NCBI GenBank assembly: GCA_040772305.1
Contig: JAXGYK010000001.1
Coordinates: 1,364,001 to 1,428,000 of the forward strand
DNA length: 64,000 bases
DNA from: Mesolinea sp040772305
GTDB lineage: Bacteria; Chloroflexota; Anaerolineae; Anaerolineales; Anaerolineaceae
Direction: 5' to 3'
This document shows positions 44,548 through 53,942 of the stretch, piece after piece. Below the pieces are notes generated by a model. It was not told the DNA's origin, made no database searches, and was given only the letters and a program-made list of their open reading frames with translations. The first letter of the stretch is position 1. Every line of letters begins with the position of its first letter. A program made the translations under genes and the position numbers.

Positions 44548-45648
44548 TTAAGCCTCGTATCTCCTTAATGTCTGGTCTTTCTCGACCTTGCGTTCCAGGG
44601 CAAGGTCTACTAATTTGTCAATTAAGCTGCTGTACTCCATCCCGCTGGCAGTCCAAAGCTTGCTGTACATGCTGATTCGTGTAAAACCTGGAATGGTGTT
44701 GACTTCGTTAAAGTAGATTTGGTTGGTGCTTTTGTCCATTAAGAAATCTACCCTTGCCATACCCGAGCAATCAAGCGCCTGATAAGCTTTAATAGCATTA
44801 GCCTGAATCATCGCGGTTTGAACATCGGTAAGTTGGGCGGGGATGGAGAGTTCAGGATCACCACTGTAGTATTTATCGTCGTAGGTGTAGAACTCGGCGC
44901 CGGGGAAGATTTCACCCGGTACGGAAACCACAGGCTCATCGTTGCCCAAAACGCTAATCTCGATCTCGCGGGCTGGGATGCCGCGCTCGACGAGGATACG
45001 GCGGTCGTAGCGGGCAGCCAGGGCGAGTCCTTCTAAGAGATCCTGACGGTTCTTGGCTTTGGTGATGCCAACCGAAGAACCAAGGTTAGCAGGCTTTACA
45101 AAGAGGGGGTATGGGGCGATCTTTTCCGCTTTATCCGCCACTTTTTCAATATTGTTTTCGATTTCGCTGCGATTGAAGACTATGAATTCCAAGACCGGGG
45201 TACCATCGGCTCCGACGATATGTTTAGCGACGGCTTTATCCATAGCTGCTGCGGAGCCCAGTACGCCAGCACCGATATAAGCCAGATCCAGAACTTCGAG
45301 CAGACCTTGCATAGTTCCGTCTTCGCCAAAACTACCGTGTAATACGGGGAATGCTAAATCTACCTGGCCAATCAGCTGCAACTGCATCGCATGGCGCGCG
45401 TAAAGGGATACTCTTCCGTTCTCGTTAAGTAAGAGAGCATCTTGCAGCTCATGATGCTGACCATTTTCGAAGGCTGTTAGAGCGTCGGGTCCGGTAAGCC
45501 AGCGGCCTTCTTCAGTGATGCCAAGCTGCAGCAGATGGTAACGGCTGGGATTAGCTGCATTGAGCACGGAACGAGCGCTCATAAGGGAAACAGCGTGTTC
45601 GCCGGAGCGGCCGCCAAATATGATCAGCAGGTTCAAAGGTTTATTCAT
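44548..45648 (-). CDS. ddl: D-alanine--D-alanine ligase
   Basis: A 366-aa ATP-grasp ligase that makes the D-Ala-D-Ala dipeptide for peptidoglycan. N-terminal LLIIFGGRSGEHAVSLMSA, FPVLHGSFGEDGTMQGLLE, PLFVKPANLGSSVGITKA, and the metal-binding RVDFLMDKSTNQIYFNEVNTIPGFT. The ATG at 45648 has AGGTG 6 nt upstream and overlaps the murB stop by 8 nt; a GTG 9 nt earlier is less likely. Confidence 0.96.
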   Translation of the reverse strand: MNKPLNLLIIFGGRSGEHAVSLMSARSVLNAANPSRYHLLQLGITEEGRWLTGPDALTAFENGQHHELQDALLLNENGRVSLYARHAMQLQLIGQVDLAFPVLHGSFGEDGTMQGLLEVLDLAYIGAGVLGSAAAMDKAVAKHIVGADGTPVLEFIVFNRSEIENNIEKVADKAEKIAPYPLFVKPANLGSSVGITKAKNRQDLLEGLALAARYDRRILVERGIPAREIEISVLGNDEPVVSVPGEIFPGAEFYTYDDKYYSGDPELSIPAQLTDVQTAMIQANAIKAYQALDCSGMARVDFLMDKSTNQIYFNEVNTIPGFTRISMYSKLWTASGMEYSSLIDKLVDLALERKVEKDQTLRRYEA

Positions 45649-46561
45649 CAAATTCACCTATCAATTCAATCTCTGGGTGAAGCTCTACCCCAAACTTCGC
45701 TTTAACTTCTTTTTGAGCCAGCCGAATCAAGCGATAATAATCGGCGGCTGTAGCGTGTCCATCATGGACGATGAAATTGGCATGCAAGTGACTTAATTCG
45801 GCTCCCCCAATGCGATGGCCTTTAAGACCAGCTGCTTCGATAAGTCTGCCCGCATGATCTCCAGGGGGGTTTCGGAATGTGGAGCCGGTTGAATAACCTC
45901 CTGGCTGCTTTCCCTGGCGGTAGGCCAGGTTTTCGCTTAGCAATTTCCAGGCTGCTTCACGGGTGCTGTGCTGGAGGTTAAAGGTGGCTGCCAAGATTAC
46001 TGCGGATACTTGTTGGCGCTTGAGGTAGCTTGAGCGATACTGGTATTGCATTTCTGCCGTATCCAATTCGCGTTCGCCATCAGTATTTGTAAGCAGCAAT
46101 ACAGATGCCAGGTGCTTTGAAGTGTCCGAGCCGTGCGCACCGGCATTGCCATAAACTGCGCCACCAACGGTACCTGGAATTGGGCCCGCCCATTCCAAGC
46201 CGCTCAAACCGCGCAGGGCTACCTGACGTGCCATTGCTCCAAAGTTGGCGCCGCTTTCGGCGTAGACCTGAGGGTTTTCCGTTTTGCTCTGAATTTTTAC
46301 ATTATGGCAACGGTTGAGCAGTATTATGCCTGCAAAGCCTTTATCACTTACCAGGATATTTGAACCGCTGCCGATAACGTGGAAGGGTAGTTCCAGCTGC
46401 CAAAGGGTTTGTGCTGCTGTACGCAGCTCGTCCAGAGTGTTTACAGGCAGTAAGCCGCTAACCTCGCCTCCTAAACGGCTGGTGGTGTAATTCGCCATAC
46501 GTACATTTAATTGCAGGCGGCTTCCAAAACTTTTTTCCAGTTGACTGAGGGCTAGTTGCAC
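45641..46561 (-). CDS. murB: UDP-N-acetylenolpyruvoylglucosamine reductase
   Basis: A 306-aa FAD flavoenzyme that reduces UDP-GlcNAc-enolpyruvate to UDP-MurNAc with NADPH. FAD-binding GSGSNILVSDKGF, IPGTVGGAVYGNAGAHG, the YRSSYLK active-site Tyr/Arg region, and GSTFRNPPGDHAGRLIEAAGLKG with the proton-donor Ser. The size and C-terminus fit the short type II form. It overlaps murC by 10 nt. Confidence 0.96.
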   Translation of the reverse strand: MQLALSQLEKSFGSRLQLNVRMANYTTSRLGGEVSGLLPVNTLDELRTAAQTLWQLELPFHVIGSGSNILVSDKGFAGIILLNRCHNVKIQSKTENPQVYAESGANFGAMARQVALRGLSGLEWAGPIPGTVGGAVYGNAGAHGSDTSKHLASVLLLTNTDGERELDTAEMQYQYRSSYLKRQQVSAVILAATFNLQHSTREAAWKLLSENLAYRQGKQPGGYSTGSTFRNPPGDHAGRLIEAAGLKGHRIGGAELSHLHANFIVHDGHATAADYYRLIRLAQKEVKAKFGVELHPEIELIGEFDE

Positions 46562-47910
46562 CTTTTGCCTCCCTCTAACTCTTCAGCAATCAATTGGCTT
46601 AACTGGGGGCCTTTGCCAGCTGAAAGTACAACAAGGACATCGTTGCCAGTAGTATGGGAACCAACGTAACGCGCAAGATCCTTGAAGGATTCGAAATAAT
46701 GTGCCTGATTCAAACCATAGGCGATAGCAGCTGGTGTGGAGCCATCGTCTGCTTCACGGGCGGCGTAGATTTTGGTAATGAGTACTGTGTCCGCAGCCTG
46801 TAAGGCCTGAATAAAGTCTTCCTGGAGGGCCTTGGTACGGCTATAGGTATGCGGTTCCCAAACAGCCCAAATTCTGGCTTCTGGGTGCAAGGCCCGGGCG
46901 GCCTCCAGGGTGGCTGCAATTTGAGTGGGGTGATGCCCGTAATCGTCGTAGATCAAAACGCCGTCTAGCTGATGCGAGAGCTCGAAGCGCCTTTCTGTAC
47001 CTTTAAACTCTTGCAGCGCGTTGGACGGGAAAGGAATGTCCAGCTGATGGAGCACTGCCAGCGCAGCGGCTGCATTGAGGGCATTATGGTTGCCAGGCAG
47101 GGGCAGGCTGAAAACACCCAAAGGATTACCTTTGAATTCCAGTTCAAATTGGGTTTGAAGGCCAATTTGAACCAGTCTTAACAGGTGGTAGTCGCAGCTT
47201 TCATGGAAGCCAAAAGTAAAGCTGTCGTGCTTTTGCTTGCGCACCTGGTCAAGGATGGCCTGAACACCGGCATCATCACCGCAAAGGAGTACAGCCCTGG
47301 TACTGCGTTCGAGAAATTGTACGAAGGCCTCCTGATATTCGCGGATGGTGGGGAAGCAATCCGGGTGGTCGTGCTGGACGTTGGTAACCACACTGATGAG
47401 AGGATTGAGGCCCAGGAACATGCGGTCGTATTCATCCGCTTCTACTACAAAGTATCGCCCGTTGCCCAGGCCTGCATTGCTCGTGCTGCTTATCAGCCTG
47501 GCGCCTAATACGTAACTGGGGTCCTCATTGGCCTGCTGCAAGAGATGGATGAGCATGGCGGTGGTTGTGGTTTTTCCGTGAGAACCAGCAACTGCGAGGC
47601 AGGCTTGGTTTCCCAATAGTTCCGGAAGAAATTGACTGCGTTTAAGGACAGGTACCCCGGCTTCAAGAGCAGCCTGTACCTCTGGGTCCGTATCTTTGAT
47701 TGCAGAAGAGCGCAGCAAAACCTCAGCGGCTTTGGCAAGATGAGGCGCGTGTCCCACAACAACCTGCGCGCCAGCGGATTCGACAGCGTGAAGATAGGCG
47801 GAAGCCTGGGTATCGCTGCCGCTTACCTGATAGCCACGCGCAAGCAGAATAAGAGCAATTGCACTCATTCCTGTTCCGCCTATGCCAGTGATGTGGACAC
47901 GTTTATGCAT
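46552..47910 (-). CDS. murC: UDP-N-acetylmuramate--L-alanine ligase
   Basis: A 452-aa Mur ligase adding L-Ala to UDP-MurNAc. N-terminal HITGIGGTGMSAIALILLARGY, ATP loop GSHGKTTTTAMLIHLL near residue 113, EADEYDRMFL, central NALNAAAALAVLHQL and IYDDYGHHPTQIAATLEAAR. Starts 7 nt after the murG stop. Confidence 0.97.
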   Translation of the reverse strand: MHKRVHITGIGGTGMSAIALILLARGYQVSGSDTQASAYLHAVESAGAQVVVGHAPHLAKAAEVLLRSSAIKDTDPEVQAALEAGVPVLKRSQFLPELLGNQACLAVAGSHGKTTTTAMLIHLLQQANEDPSYVLGARLISSTSNAGLGNGRYFVVEADEYDRMFLGLNPLISVVTNVQHDHPDCFPTIREYQEAFVQFLERSTRAVLLCGDDAGVQAILDQVRKQKHDSFTFGFHESCDYHLLRLVQIGLQTQFELEFKGNPLGVFSLPLPGNHNALNAAAALAVLHQLDIPFPSNALQEFKGTERRFELSHQLDGVLIYDDYGHHPTQIAATLEAARALHPEARIWAVWEPHTYSRTKALQEDFIQALQAADTVLITKIYAAREADDGSTPAAIAYGLNQAHYFESFKDLARYVGSHTTGNDVLVVLSAGKGPQLSQLIAEELEGGKRCN

Positions 47911-47917
47911 GAGTTCT

Positions 47918-48985
47918 TTAAACCTCTGCCATTTCGTATATTAGGGCTGAAATTGCTTCTGCAGCCTGTGGTTTGCTAAGCTTGCGCATCGCTTCAGCCA
48001 TACAGGCTAACTGGAGCGGCTGAGCCAGCAACTGCTTAATGGTATTGAGCAGGTCTTGCTTAAGTCGGCTGTCTTCCAGGAGAATCGCTGCACCAGCATC
48101 AACCAGATAATCTGCGTTTACTTTTTGGTACCGCCAGGCATATGGATAGGGGATTAGTATCGCTGGCAGGCCAAATAAGGGGTATTCACCTAAACAGGAG
48201 GCACCACTGCGGCTGACAACCAGGTTTGCAGCAGCGTAGGCGGCACCCATCTCGTGCAGGTAGGGGAAGGCCTGGTAGCGCGGCCCAAAGTTTTGACTGG
48301 CTTTTTGAACGGTTTCCCAGCCCAAATGACCAGTAAGATGAATTACCTGACAGGTTTCTAATAATTGGGGGGCTATTGCAAGCACGGCCTCATTGATTGA
48401 ACGGGCGCCGCTGCTGCCACCGGTAAAAAGAACGACGGGCAGTTTGGGATCGAAATGGAAGTACTCCAGCCCCATGGCGGGTGTCCATTTGCTGATTTTG
48501 CTGCGTACAGGATAGCCAGTCACGATAATCCTCTCTTTATGTCTAAAATAATTCCGTGATGCGTCCACGGTTACTGCAATTCGATCCGAAAAATTTGCCA
48601 GGGTTTTGAGTGCTAATCCTGGTTCGATATCCGGAACAAACAATATCTTTTGTGTTTTCAGAGCTGCCAATGCCATAGGAATAGCTACATAGCCTCCTGT
48701 AAACAGAAGCACATCGGGCTTGAAGGCACGTAAAATCTCTTTTGATTTCCAATATCCTTTGTTTAGTTTCCATAGGTTCCTCGGCAGTTTAGGCAGTGAG
48801 ACCCCATGAACTCCAGCTGCAGGGATGGCGCAGAAGCGCAGGCCTTCTCGCTCCACGAGCTTAGCTTCTGGTCCACCTTCGGCACCGACCCAAAGGATTT
48901 CAGCATCATTCCTCAAGCACTCCGCTACGGTCAGTGCGGGGTAAACGCCCCCGCCCGTCCCGCCTGCGCAAATCAACAGTCGCAT
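47918..48985 (-). CDS. murG: MurG undecaprenyl-PP-MurNAc-pentapeptide GlcNAc transferase
   Basis: A 355-aa GT28 enzyme that converts lipid I to lipid II at the inner membrane face. The N-terminal loop reads GGTGGGVYPAL where most MurG proteins have GGTGGHxxP, so the usual His is Gly. The second loop TGGSSGARSINEAV and the UDP-binding VVSRSGASCLGEYPLFGLPAILIPYPYA are conserved. The conserved start places its first 80 nt inside the 3' end of ftsW, an unusually long overlap. Confidence 0.94.
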   Translation of the reverse strand: MRLLICAGGTGGGVYPALTVAECLRNDAEILWVGAEGGPEAKLVEREGLRFCAIPAAGVHGVSLPKLPRNLWKLNKGYWKSKEILRAFKPDVLLFTGGYVAIPMALAALKTQKILFVPDIEPGLALKTLANFSDRIAVTVDASRNYFRHKERIIVTGYPVRSKISKWTPAMGLEYFHFDPKLPVVLFTGGSSGARSINEAVLAIAPQLLETCQVIHLTGHLGWETVQKASQNFGPRYQAFPYLHEMGAAYAAANLVVSRSGASCLGEYPLFGLPAILIPYPYAWRYQKVNADYLVDAGAAILLEDSRLKQDLLNTIKQLLAQPLQLACMAEAMRKLSKPQAAEAISALIYEMAEV

Positions 48986-50165
48986 TGATCTGACTCCTTT
49001 CGGCAGATTCTCTGGTTACGCCCTGGCGGGCGACGTTCATAGCAATACCTATTGCAGCCATTGTGGTAAGCATGCTCGATCCACCGGCGCTGATCAGCGG
49101 AAGTGAATTACCTGCGAAGGGGAAGATACCTGCAATGACTGCGACGTTAATGATGGCCTCAATTCCGATCCAGGTTAACAGTCCAAAGGCCAAAAGGCTG
49201 CCAAGTTTGTCCGGAGCGCGGTTTGCAATTACCATGCCGCGCCAGATCAGATTAACGTAAAGTGCCATCACGACAAAGGAACCTGCTAAGCCTGTTTCTT
49301 CAACGATTACCGCAAAGATGCTATCGGTATGGGCCAGTGGAAGACCGGTGAACTTTGTTGTAGCTTGTCCCAGGCCAACGCCAAAGAGCTTTCCCTTGAT
49401 GATGGCTTCATAGGCACGCTGGATATGGTAGGAACTCTGCATGGGATCATTCATGCCGTCCAGCAACTGTTGAATACGGGCCTGTGCAGTGGGCATTAGC
49501 TTGTAAACGAGGAAACCGAGCAAAATTCCACCCAGAATCAGGAGGATCAGCTGTTTCCAGTCGCCTCCGGCAACAAAATAGAGCAGCCCTCCTAAAATAG
49601 CGATTGTGCCTGCTGCCGATATATCTGGTTGGGCAATAATCAGGCCTGCCACAACACTGATGATGACCAAAAGCGGGATAAACCCATCCTTGATGCTTTT
49701 GAGCTCATCTTTTCTGCCAGCCAACCAGAATGAGAGGTAGATAATAATTCCCATCTTAGCTAATTCGGCAGGCTGTATTGAGCCGTTAAAGAGTGTGCGT
49801 TGGGAGTCGTAGCGCACATCACCAAAGAGGAGCACGGCGAGGAGAACCCCGATAACGCCTAGCATCATCAGCACCACTACTTTGCCGTAGACGTGGTAAT
49901 CAATCACGCTCAGGACGATAGCTACTGAAATGCCCGCGGCTACAAAGAGTACCTGTCTTGAGAACACAAAGGTAGTTGGCTGTTTAATCAGCAGGGAAGC
50001 ATCCCATGATGATGAGTACACCATGAGCAAACCGATCACGAGCAGGCTGGCTACCGTGAGAAGTAAAGGCACGTCCATAGGCAAGCGTGCCAGGTAATTG
50101 CGGCGGCGCAGTTTGCTTGTAGCCTGCGGTTTTATCCGTTGATTGCCTAAAGTGCGTTCACCCAT
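48906..50165 (-). CDS. ftsW: SEDS peptidoglycan glycosyltransferase FtsW
   Basis: A 419-aa polytopic SEDS polymerase with about ten TM helices. Family motifs include VYSSSWDAS in the first loop, LGQATTKFTGLPLAHTDSIFAVIVEETGL (catalytic extracytoplasmic loop) and GNSLPLISAGGSSML. It polymerises glycan with the class B PBP FtsI. The final ~26 residues, Arg/Asp-rich, are encoded inside murG. It overlaps murD by 19 nt. Confidence 0.95.
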   Translation of the reverse strand: MGERTLGNQRIKPQATSKLRRRNYLARLPMDVPLLLTVASLLVIGLLMVYSSSWDASLLIKQPTTFVFSRQVLFVAAGISVAIVLSVIDYHVYGKVVVLMMLGVIGVLLAVLLFGDVRYDSQRTLFNGSIQPAELAKMGIIIYLSFWLAGRKDELKSIKDGFIPLLVIISVVAGLIIAQPDISAAGTIAILGGLLYFVAGGDWKQLILLILGGILLGFLVYKLMPTAQARIQQLLDGMNDPMQSSYHIQRAYEAIIKGKLFGVGLGQATTKFTGLPLAHTDSIFAVIVEETGLAGSFVVMALYVNLIWRGMVIANRAPDKLGSLLAFGLLTWIGIEAIINVAVIAGIFPFAGNSLPLISAGGSSMLTTMAAIGIAMNVARQGVTRESAERSQINATVDLRRRDGRGRLPRTDRSGVLEE

Positions 50166-51535
50166 TTGCGGTACGCTTCTCCTCGTTCTTCAAAATCTTT
50201 AAACGCATCGTAACTTGTGCAGCCCGGCGAAAGTAAAACAATATCGCCACTTACAGCCTGTGCCGCGGCTGTTTTTATGGCTTCCTGTAAAGTATTGCAT
50301 TTCACTACGCTTGCCAGGTTCTGACCCCGCTGGCGGGGGCCAATTGCTTCTGCAATGAGTTCGGCTGCTTCTCCAAAAAGGATTACACGGTTAACACGGG
50401 CACGCAGTACTCTGGCCAGCTTGTCCCAGGGTAAGTTTTTATCGCGGCCACCTAAAAGCAGAATGAGGGGTTCTTTGAAAGAGTCAATCGCAGCCAGTAC
50501 CCGCTCGGGAGCTGTTGCGATCGAGTCGTTGTACCAGGTTACGCCATTGTGCTCACGCACTAGTTCTAGGCGATGGGGTACACCTGTAAAGGATTCGATA
50601 GCTGTTTGGATAGCAGGTAAAGGCAGGCTGGCTCCTGCAGCGATGGCACAGGCAGCCAGTACATTCGCAAGATTATGACGCCCACGCAGAAGCACCCAAT
50701 CCGCTGGCAACATCTTCAGGTTCTCGCGGCCAATTTGAAGCCAAATATGTTCATCCTTCAGATAGGTTCCGTTGGCTCGGCCTTCCGGTTTGCTAAAGCC
50801 AAAACTGATCAGGTCGCTCCTCAAATTTTCTGCAAGTGCCCAGCTTCCGACATCGTCCCGATTTAAAACGGCTAAATCCTCCTGGTGCTGATGAAGCAAG
50901 ATTTGGGCTTTTGCCTGGGTATAGGCCGCCATGGTGTGATGACGGTCCAAGTGGTTGGGCGTAATGTTAAGAATGGCGGCAATATTCGGGGAGTTGCGCA
51001 TCAGCTCCAACTGAAAGCTGGACAGTTCCATCACCACCAGATCATCAGCCTGGATTTGGTCAAGTACTTCAATGAGAGGATTCCCTAGATTGCCACCCGT
51101 CCAGGCACGATGCTGCTGGCCTTTCATACTAAAACTGGCCGCTGCCATTTTGCCTACCAGGGCTGTGGTGGTGCTTTTGCCTGCACTAGCGGTAATACCA
51201 ATGCTTGGACAGGGGCAGACCTCGAGAAATAGCTGGCTATCGTTACTTAGCTCGATGCCACGTTGTGCTGCCAGGCGAACAAAGGGGCTGGCAGGATCTA
51301 CACCGCCCGAGAGGCAGAGCAGGCTGGTGCCGTCCAGCAAAGACTCTGGGTGCGCACCAAGAACCAGCTTGATGCCGCTGCCTTCCAGCTGAGCAGCCAA
51401 GGTGCTAAACTCCGAAGCTTCCCGTGCATCTGTAAGAATTACTTTGGCGCCCTTTGCTGCAAGATAACGGCTGAGCGCCAAACCCTGACGGGCTGCCCCC
51501 ATTACGATTACTTGCATGTCCTTAAAATTTCGCAT
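50147..51535 (-). CDS. murD: UDP-N-acetylmuramoyl-L-alanine--D-glutamate ligase
   Basis: A 462-aa Mur ligase adding D-Glu. N-terminal VIVMGAARQGLALSRYLAAKG, ATP loop ITASAGKSTTTALVGKM (SAGKST replaces the usual TNGKST), ILNITPNHLDRHHTM, and LLLGGRDKNLPW near the C-terminus. The start is uncertain: the ATG at 51535, one nt after the mraY stop, is preferred; an ATG at 51517 preceded by AAGGA gives a shorter form. Confidence 0.94.
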   Translation of the reverse strand: MRNFKDMQVIVMGAARQGLALSRYLAAKGAKVILTDAREASEFSTLAAQLEGSGIKLVLGAHPESLLDGTSLLCLSGGVDPASPFVRLAAQRGIELSNDSQLFLEVCPCPSIGITASAGKSTTTALVGKMAAASFSMKGQQHRAWTGGNLGNPLIEVLDQIQADDLVVMELSSFQLELMRNSPNIAAILNITPNHLDRHHTMAAYTQAKAQILLHQHQEDLAVLNRDDVGSWALAENLRSDLISFGFSKPEGRANGTYLKDEHIWLQIGRENLKMLPADWVLLRGRHNLANVLAACAIAAGASLPLPAIQTAIESFTGVPHRLELVREHNGVTWYNDSIATAPERVLAAIDSFKEPLILLLGGRDKNLPWDKLARVLRARVNRVILFGEAAELIAEAIGPRQRGQNLASVVKCNTLQEAIKTAAAQAVSGDIVLLSPGCTSYDAFKDFEERGEAYRKWVNAL

Positions 51536-51536
51536 C

Positions 51537-52538
51537 TTAATATCCAATAAAGGTAAGGGCATAACCCAACAATGCTCCAATAAGCTGAATCAGCCAAAAG
51601 CGCATCACCACATGGTTTTCTGGCCAACCCAGCATTTCGAAATGGTGATGGATGGGCGCTTTTTTGAAAACACGCTTTCCTCCGGTAACTTTGAAGTAAT
51701 AGACCTGAATAACTACCGAAAGCATTTCTGCCGTTGGTATGATGGCGATGAGCGGGAGGAAAAGCCATCGGCCAGTCATGAGTGCTACAACTGCCAGTGA
51801 GGCTCCCAGGGCTTGGGAGCCGGTATCGCCCATGATCAGTGCAGCCGGCTTGACATTGAACCATAGGAAGCCAGCCAGCGCGCCTACCAAAGCGAAGCAA
51901 AAGCGCGCCAGGTAGACCTGACCCTGCGTGAGTGCAACAACGCCATAGACTGCAAATGCAGTGAGCGAGATAAGGCCAGCGAGACCATCAATGCCATCGG
52001 TAAAGTTGACGGCATTAGCCATTGCAACGATGATGAAGCTTGCGATTAGCAGGTAGAACCAGCCGAAATCAAATGCTATTGGCGAGGTAGGCCAAATTAG
52101 TTGGGGAACATCCAATACCTCTCTGAGCACATAAGCGATACCCATGGCCATTGCAACTTGAATGAGGAGCTTGGTACGTGAGCGCATGCCCAAGCCACGA
52201 CGGGGCCCTCGCACACCTTCCCAGTCATCGATAGCACCAAGTATGGCAAAGCCCCAAAGTGTGGCCAGGGGAACCAAAGTGCTGTTACCCAGCAGAGGTG
52301 CGCCAAAGATAGGTACCGCATTGAAAATGACAGTGAGCAGGGTAACAGGGATGAGGAACATAAACCCGCCCATGGTGGGCACACCCATCTTAGCCATGTG
52401 GCTTTCAGGCTGATCGGCTTTGATTACCTTGCCAAACTTAATTTGCTTGAGCATCCGGATGAAGGGGTCGCCCCAAATCACAGAGAGCAGAAAGCTGATG
52501 CCTGTGATTGCGATTACTAGGGACATGTCGGGCATCAT
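51537..52538 (-). CDS. mraY: Phospho-MurNAc-pentapeptide translocase MraY
   Basis: A 333-aa membrane enzyme with ~10 TM helices that attaches phospho-MurNAc-pentapeptide to undecaprenyl phosphate to form lipid I. KMGVPTMGGFMFL, the Asp pair in AILGAIDDWEGV, NAVNFTDGIDGLAG, GDTGSQALGASLAV and the C-terminal KKAPIHHHFEMLGWPE motif are present. The ATG overlaps the murF stop by 4 nt (ATGA). Confidence 0.97.
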   Translation of the reverse strand: MMPDMSLVIAITGISFLLSVIWGDPFIRMLKQIKFGKVIKADQPESHMAKMGVPTMGGFMFLIPVTLLTVIFNAVPIFGAPLLGNSTLVPLATLWGFAILGAIDDWEGVRGPRRGLGMRSRTKLLIQVAMAMGIAYVLREVLDVPQLIWPTSPIAFDFGWFYLLIASFIIVAMANAVNFTDGIDGLAGLISLTAFAVYGVVALTQGQVYLARFCFALVGALAGFLWFNVKPAALIMGDTGSQALGASLAVVALMTGRWLFLPLIAIIPTAEMLSVVIQVYYFKVTGGKRVFKKAPIHHHFEMLGWPENHVVMRFWLIQLIGALLGYALTFIGY

Positions 52539-53941
52539 TTGTTTTCCTCCAGGGCGGCAACAAGCGTATCCAGGTGTAAGCCGTTGGAAGCTTTGATGAG
52601 CACAACATCACCGTCTTTCAAGGCTGCCTGTAAATAGGGTTCTGCTGCGTATTTATCAGCAAACCAATGGGCTTTTGCAGGGTTAAAACCAGCGCGAAGA
52701 GCAGCATCCCGCGTTGTGATGGAGCGGGGTCCGATGAGCACCAGCTCATCGGCTACTTCGGCTGCACGCATTCCGATACTATTGTGTCCTTCGGTTTCGT
52801 AAGGGCCCAGTTCCAGCATATCGCCCAAGACTGCTACTTTGCGGCCGCTTAGATCTTCCAGAAGGTTGAGCGCCGCCATCACTGACTGTGGGTTGGCGTT
52901 ATAGGTATCATCAATGAGCAGGGCACCAGAAGGAGTACGGGTTGTTACAATTCGCAGTCTTTCGGGTGTGTTTTTGAGGGCATGGAAGATCCAATCCCAG
53001 CTCATGCCTAATGCCAGGGCAACAGCTGAAGCTCGGAGCATGGTATACACCGAATGCCGGCCGATGAGTGGTGCCGTAAGATAATTCACTTCTCTGCCGC
53101 AGTGCATACGGCAACGGATTCCTTCCAGACCCATGCTTTCGATTTCGTCTGCCCAAAGGTCGGCCGCCGGGTCCAGCCCGTAGGTGAAGACGGGGGCTGC
53201 AGAAAGCGGACGCATGGCCAGAACGTAAGGATCATCGTAATTAAGAACAGCCAGACCGTCTGCAGGCAGAGCCTGGATAAGCTCACTCTTGCCCCTGGCA
53301 ATCGCTTCAATGGAGCCGGCACGCTCCGCATGAACGGTGCCAACGTTGGTGATTACCCCAATATGAGGCTGGCCAATTTCACATAGCTGTTGGATTTCTC
53401 CGGGTACATAGAAGCCCATTTCTAATACAGCTGCCTCGTGTTCATCAGTTAGGTTGAGAAGTGTGAGCGGCAAACCAATCTCGTTATTGAGATTGCCTTC
53501 GTTTTTTAAGGTGAAGAAGCGATGAGAGATAACGGAAGCGGTCAATTCTTTGGTAGAGCTTTTACCTACACTGCCGGTAATGCCAATTACCTTTGGATTG
53601 AACTGACGGCGCCAATACGCTGCAATTTGCTGCAAAGCTTTTAGTGCGTCTGGAACCAGGATGCTAAAAGGGCCTTTGTCTGGCAATTCGCTTGCATTTG
53701 CCAGGTCAACTACAGGGAAGGAGCTTTCGATCTGCTGATCAATCAGTGCAATGGCAGCACCAGCTTTGAGGGCGCTGTCGACAAAGGCATGTCCGTTGGT
53801 TTTCTCTCCAGGAAGAGCGATGAAAAGCGCGTTGGGTTTGAGCTTGCGGGAATCGATGCAACCGCCATTTACCGACATGTCTTTGATTTGTTTCAAGTCG
53901 CTTCCCAGCGCTTTGAGAATTTGATTGATACTCAGCTGCAT
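52535..53941 (-). CDS. murF: UDP-MurNAc-tripeptide D-alanyl-D-alanine ligase
   Basis: A 468-aa Mur ligase that adds D-Ala-D-Ala to UDP-MurNAc-tripeptide. FIALPGEKTNGHAFV at the N-terminus, ATP loop ITGSVGKSSTKELTASV near residue 115, NLNNEIGLPLTLLNL, LIDDTYNANPQSVMAALN and VLGDMLELGPYE. One nt after the ftsI stop. Confidence 0.96.
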   Translation of the reverse strand: MQLSINQILKALGSDLKQIKDMSVNGGCIDSRKLKPNALFIALPGEKTNGHAFVDSALKAGAAIALIDQQIESSFPVVDLANASELPDKGPFSILVPDALKALQQIAAYWRRQFNPKVIGITGSVGKSSTKELTASVISHRFFTLKNEGNLNNEIGLPLTLLNLTDEHEAAVLEMGFYVPGEIQQLCEIGQPHIGVITNVGTVHAERAGSIEAIARGKSELIQALPADGLAVLNYDDPYVLAMRPLSAAPVFTYGLDPAADLWADEIESMGLEGIRCRMHCGREVNYLTAPLIGRHSVYTMLRASAVALALGMSWDWIFHALKNTPERLRIVTTRTPSGALLIDDTYNANPQSVMAALNLLEDLSGRKVAVLGDMLELGPYETEGHNSIGMRAAEVADELVLIGPRSITTRDAALRAGFNPAKAHWFADKYAAEPYLQAALKDGDVVLIKASNGLHLDTLVAALEENK

Positions 53942-53942
53942 A

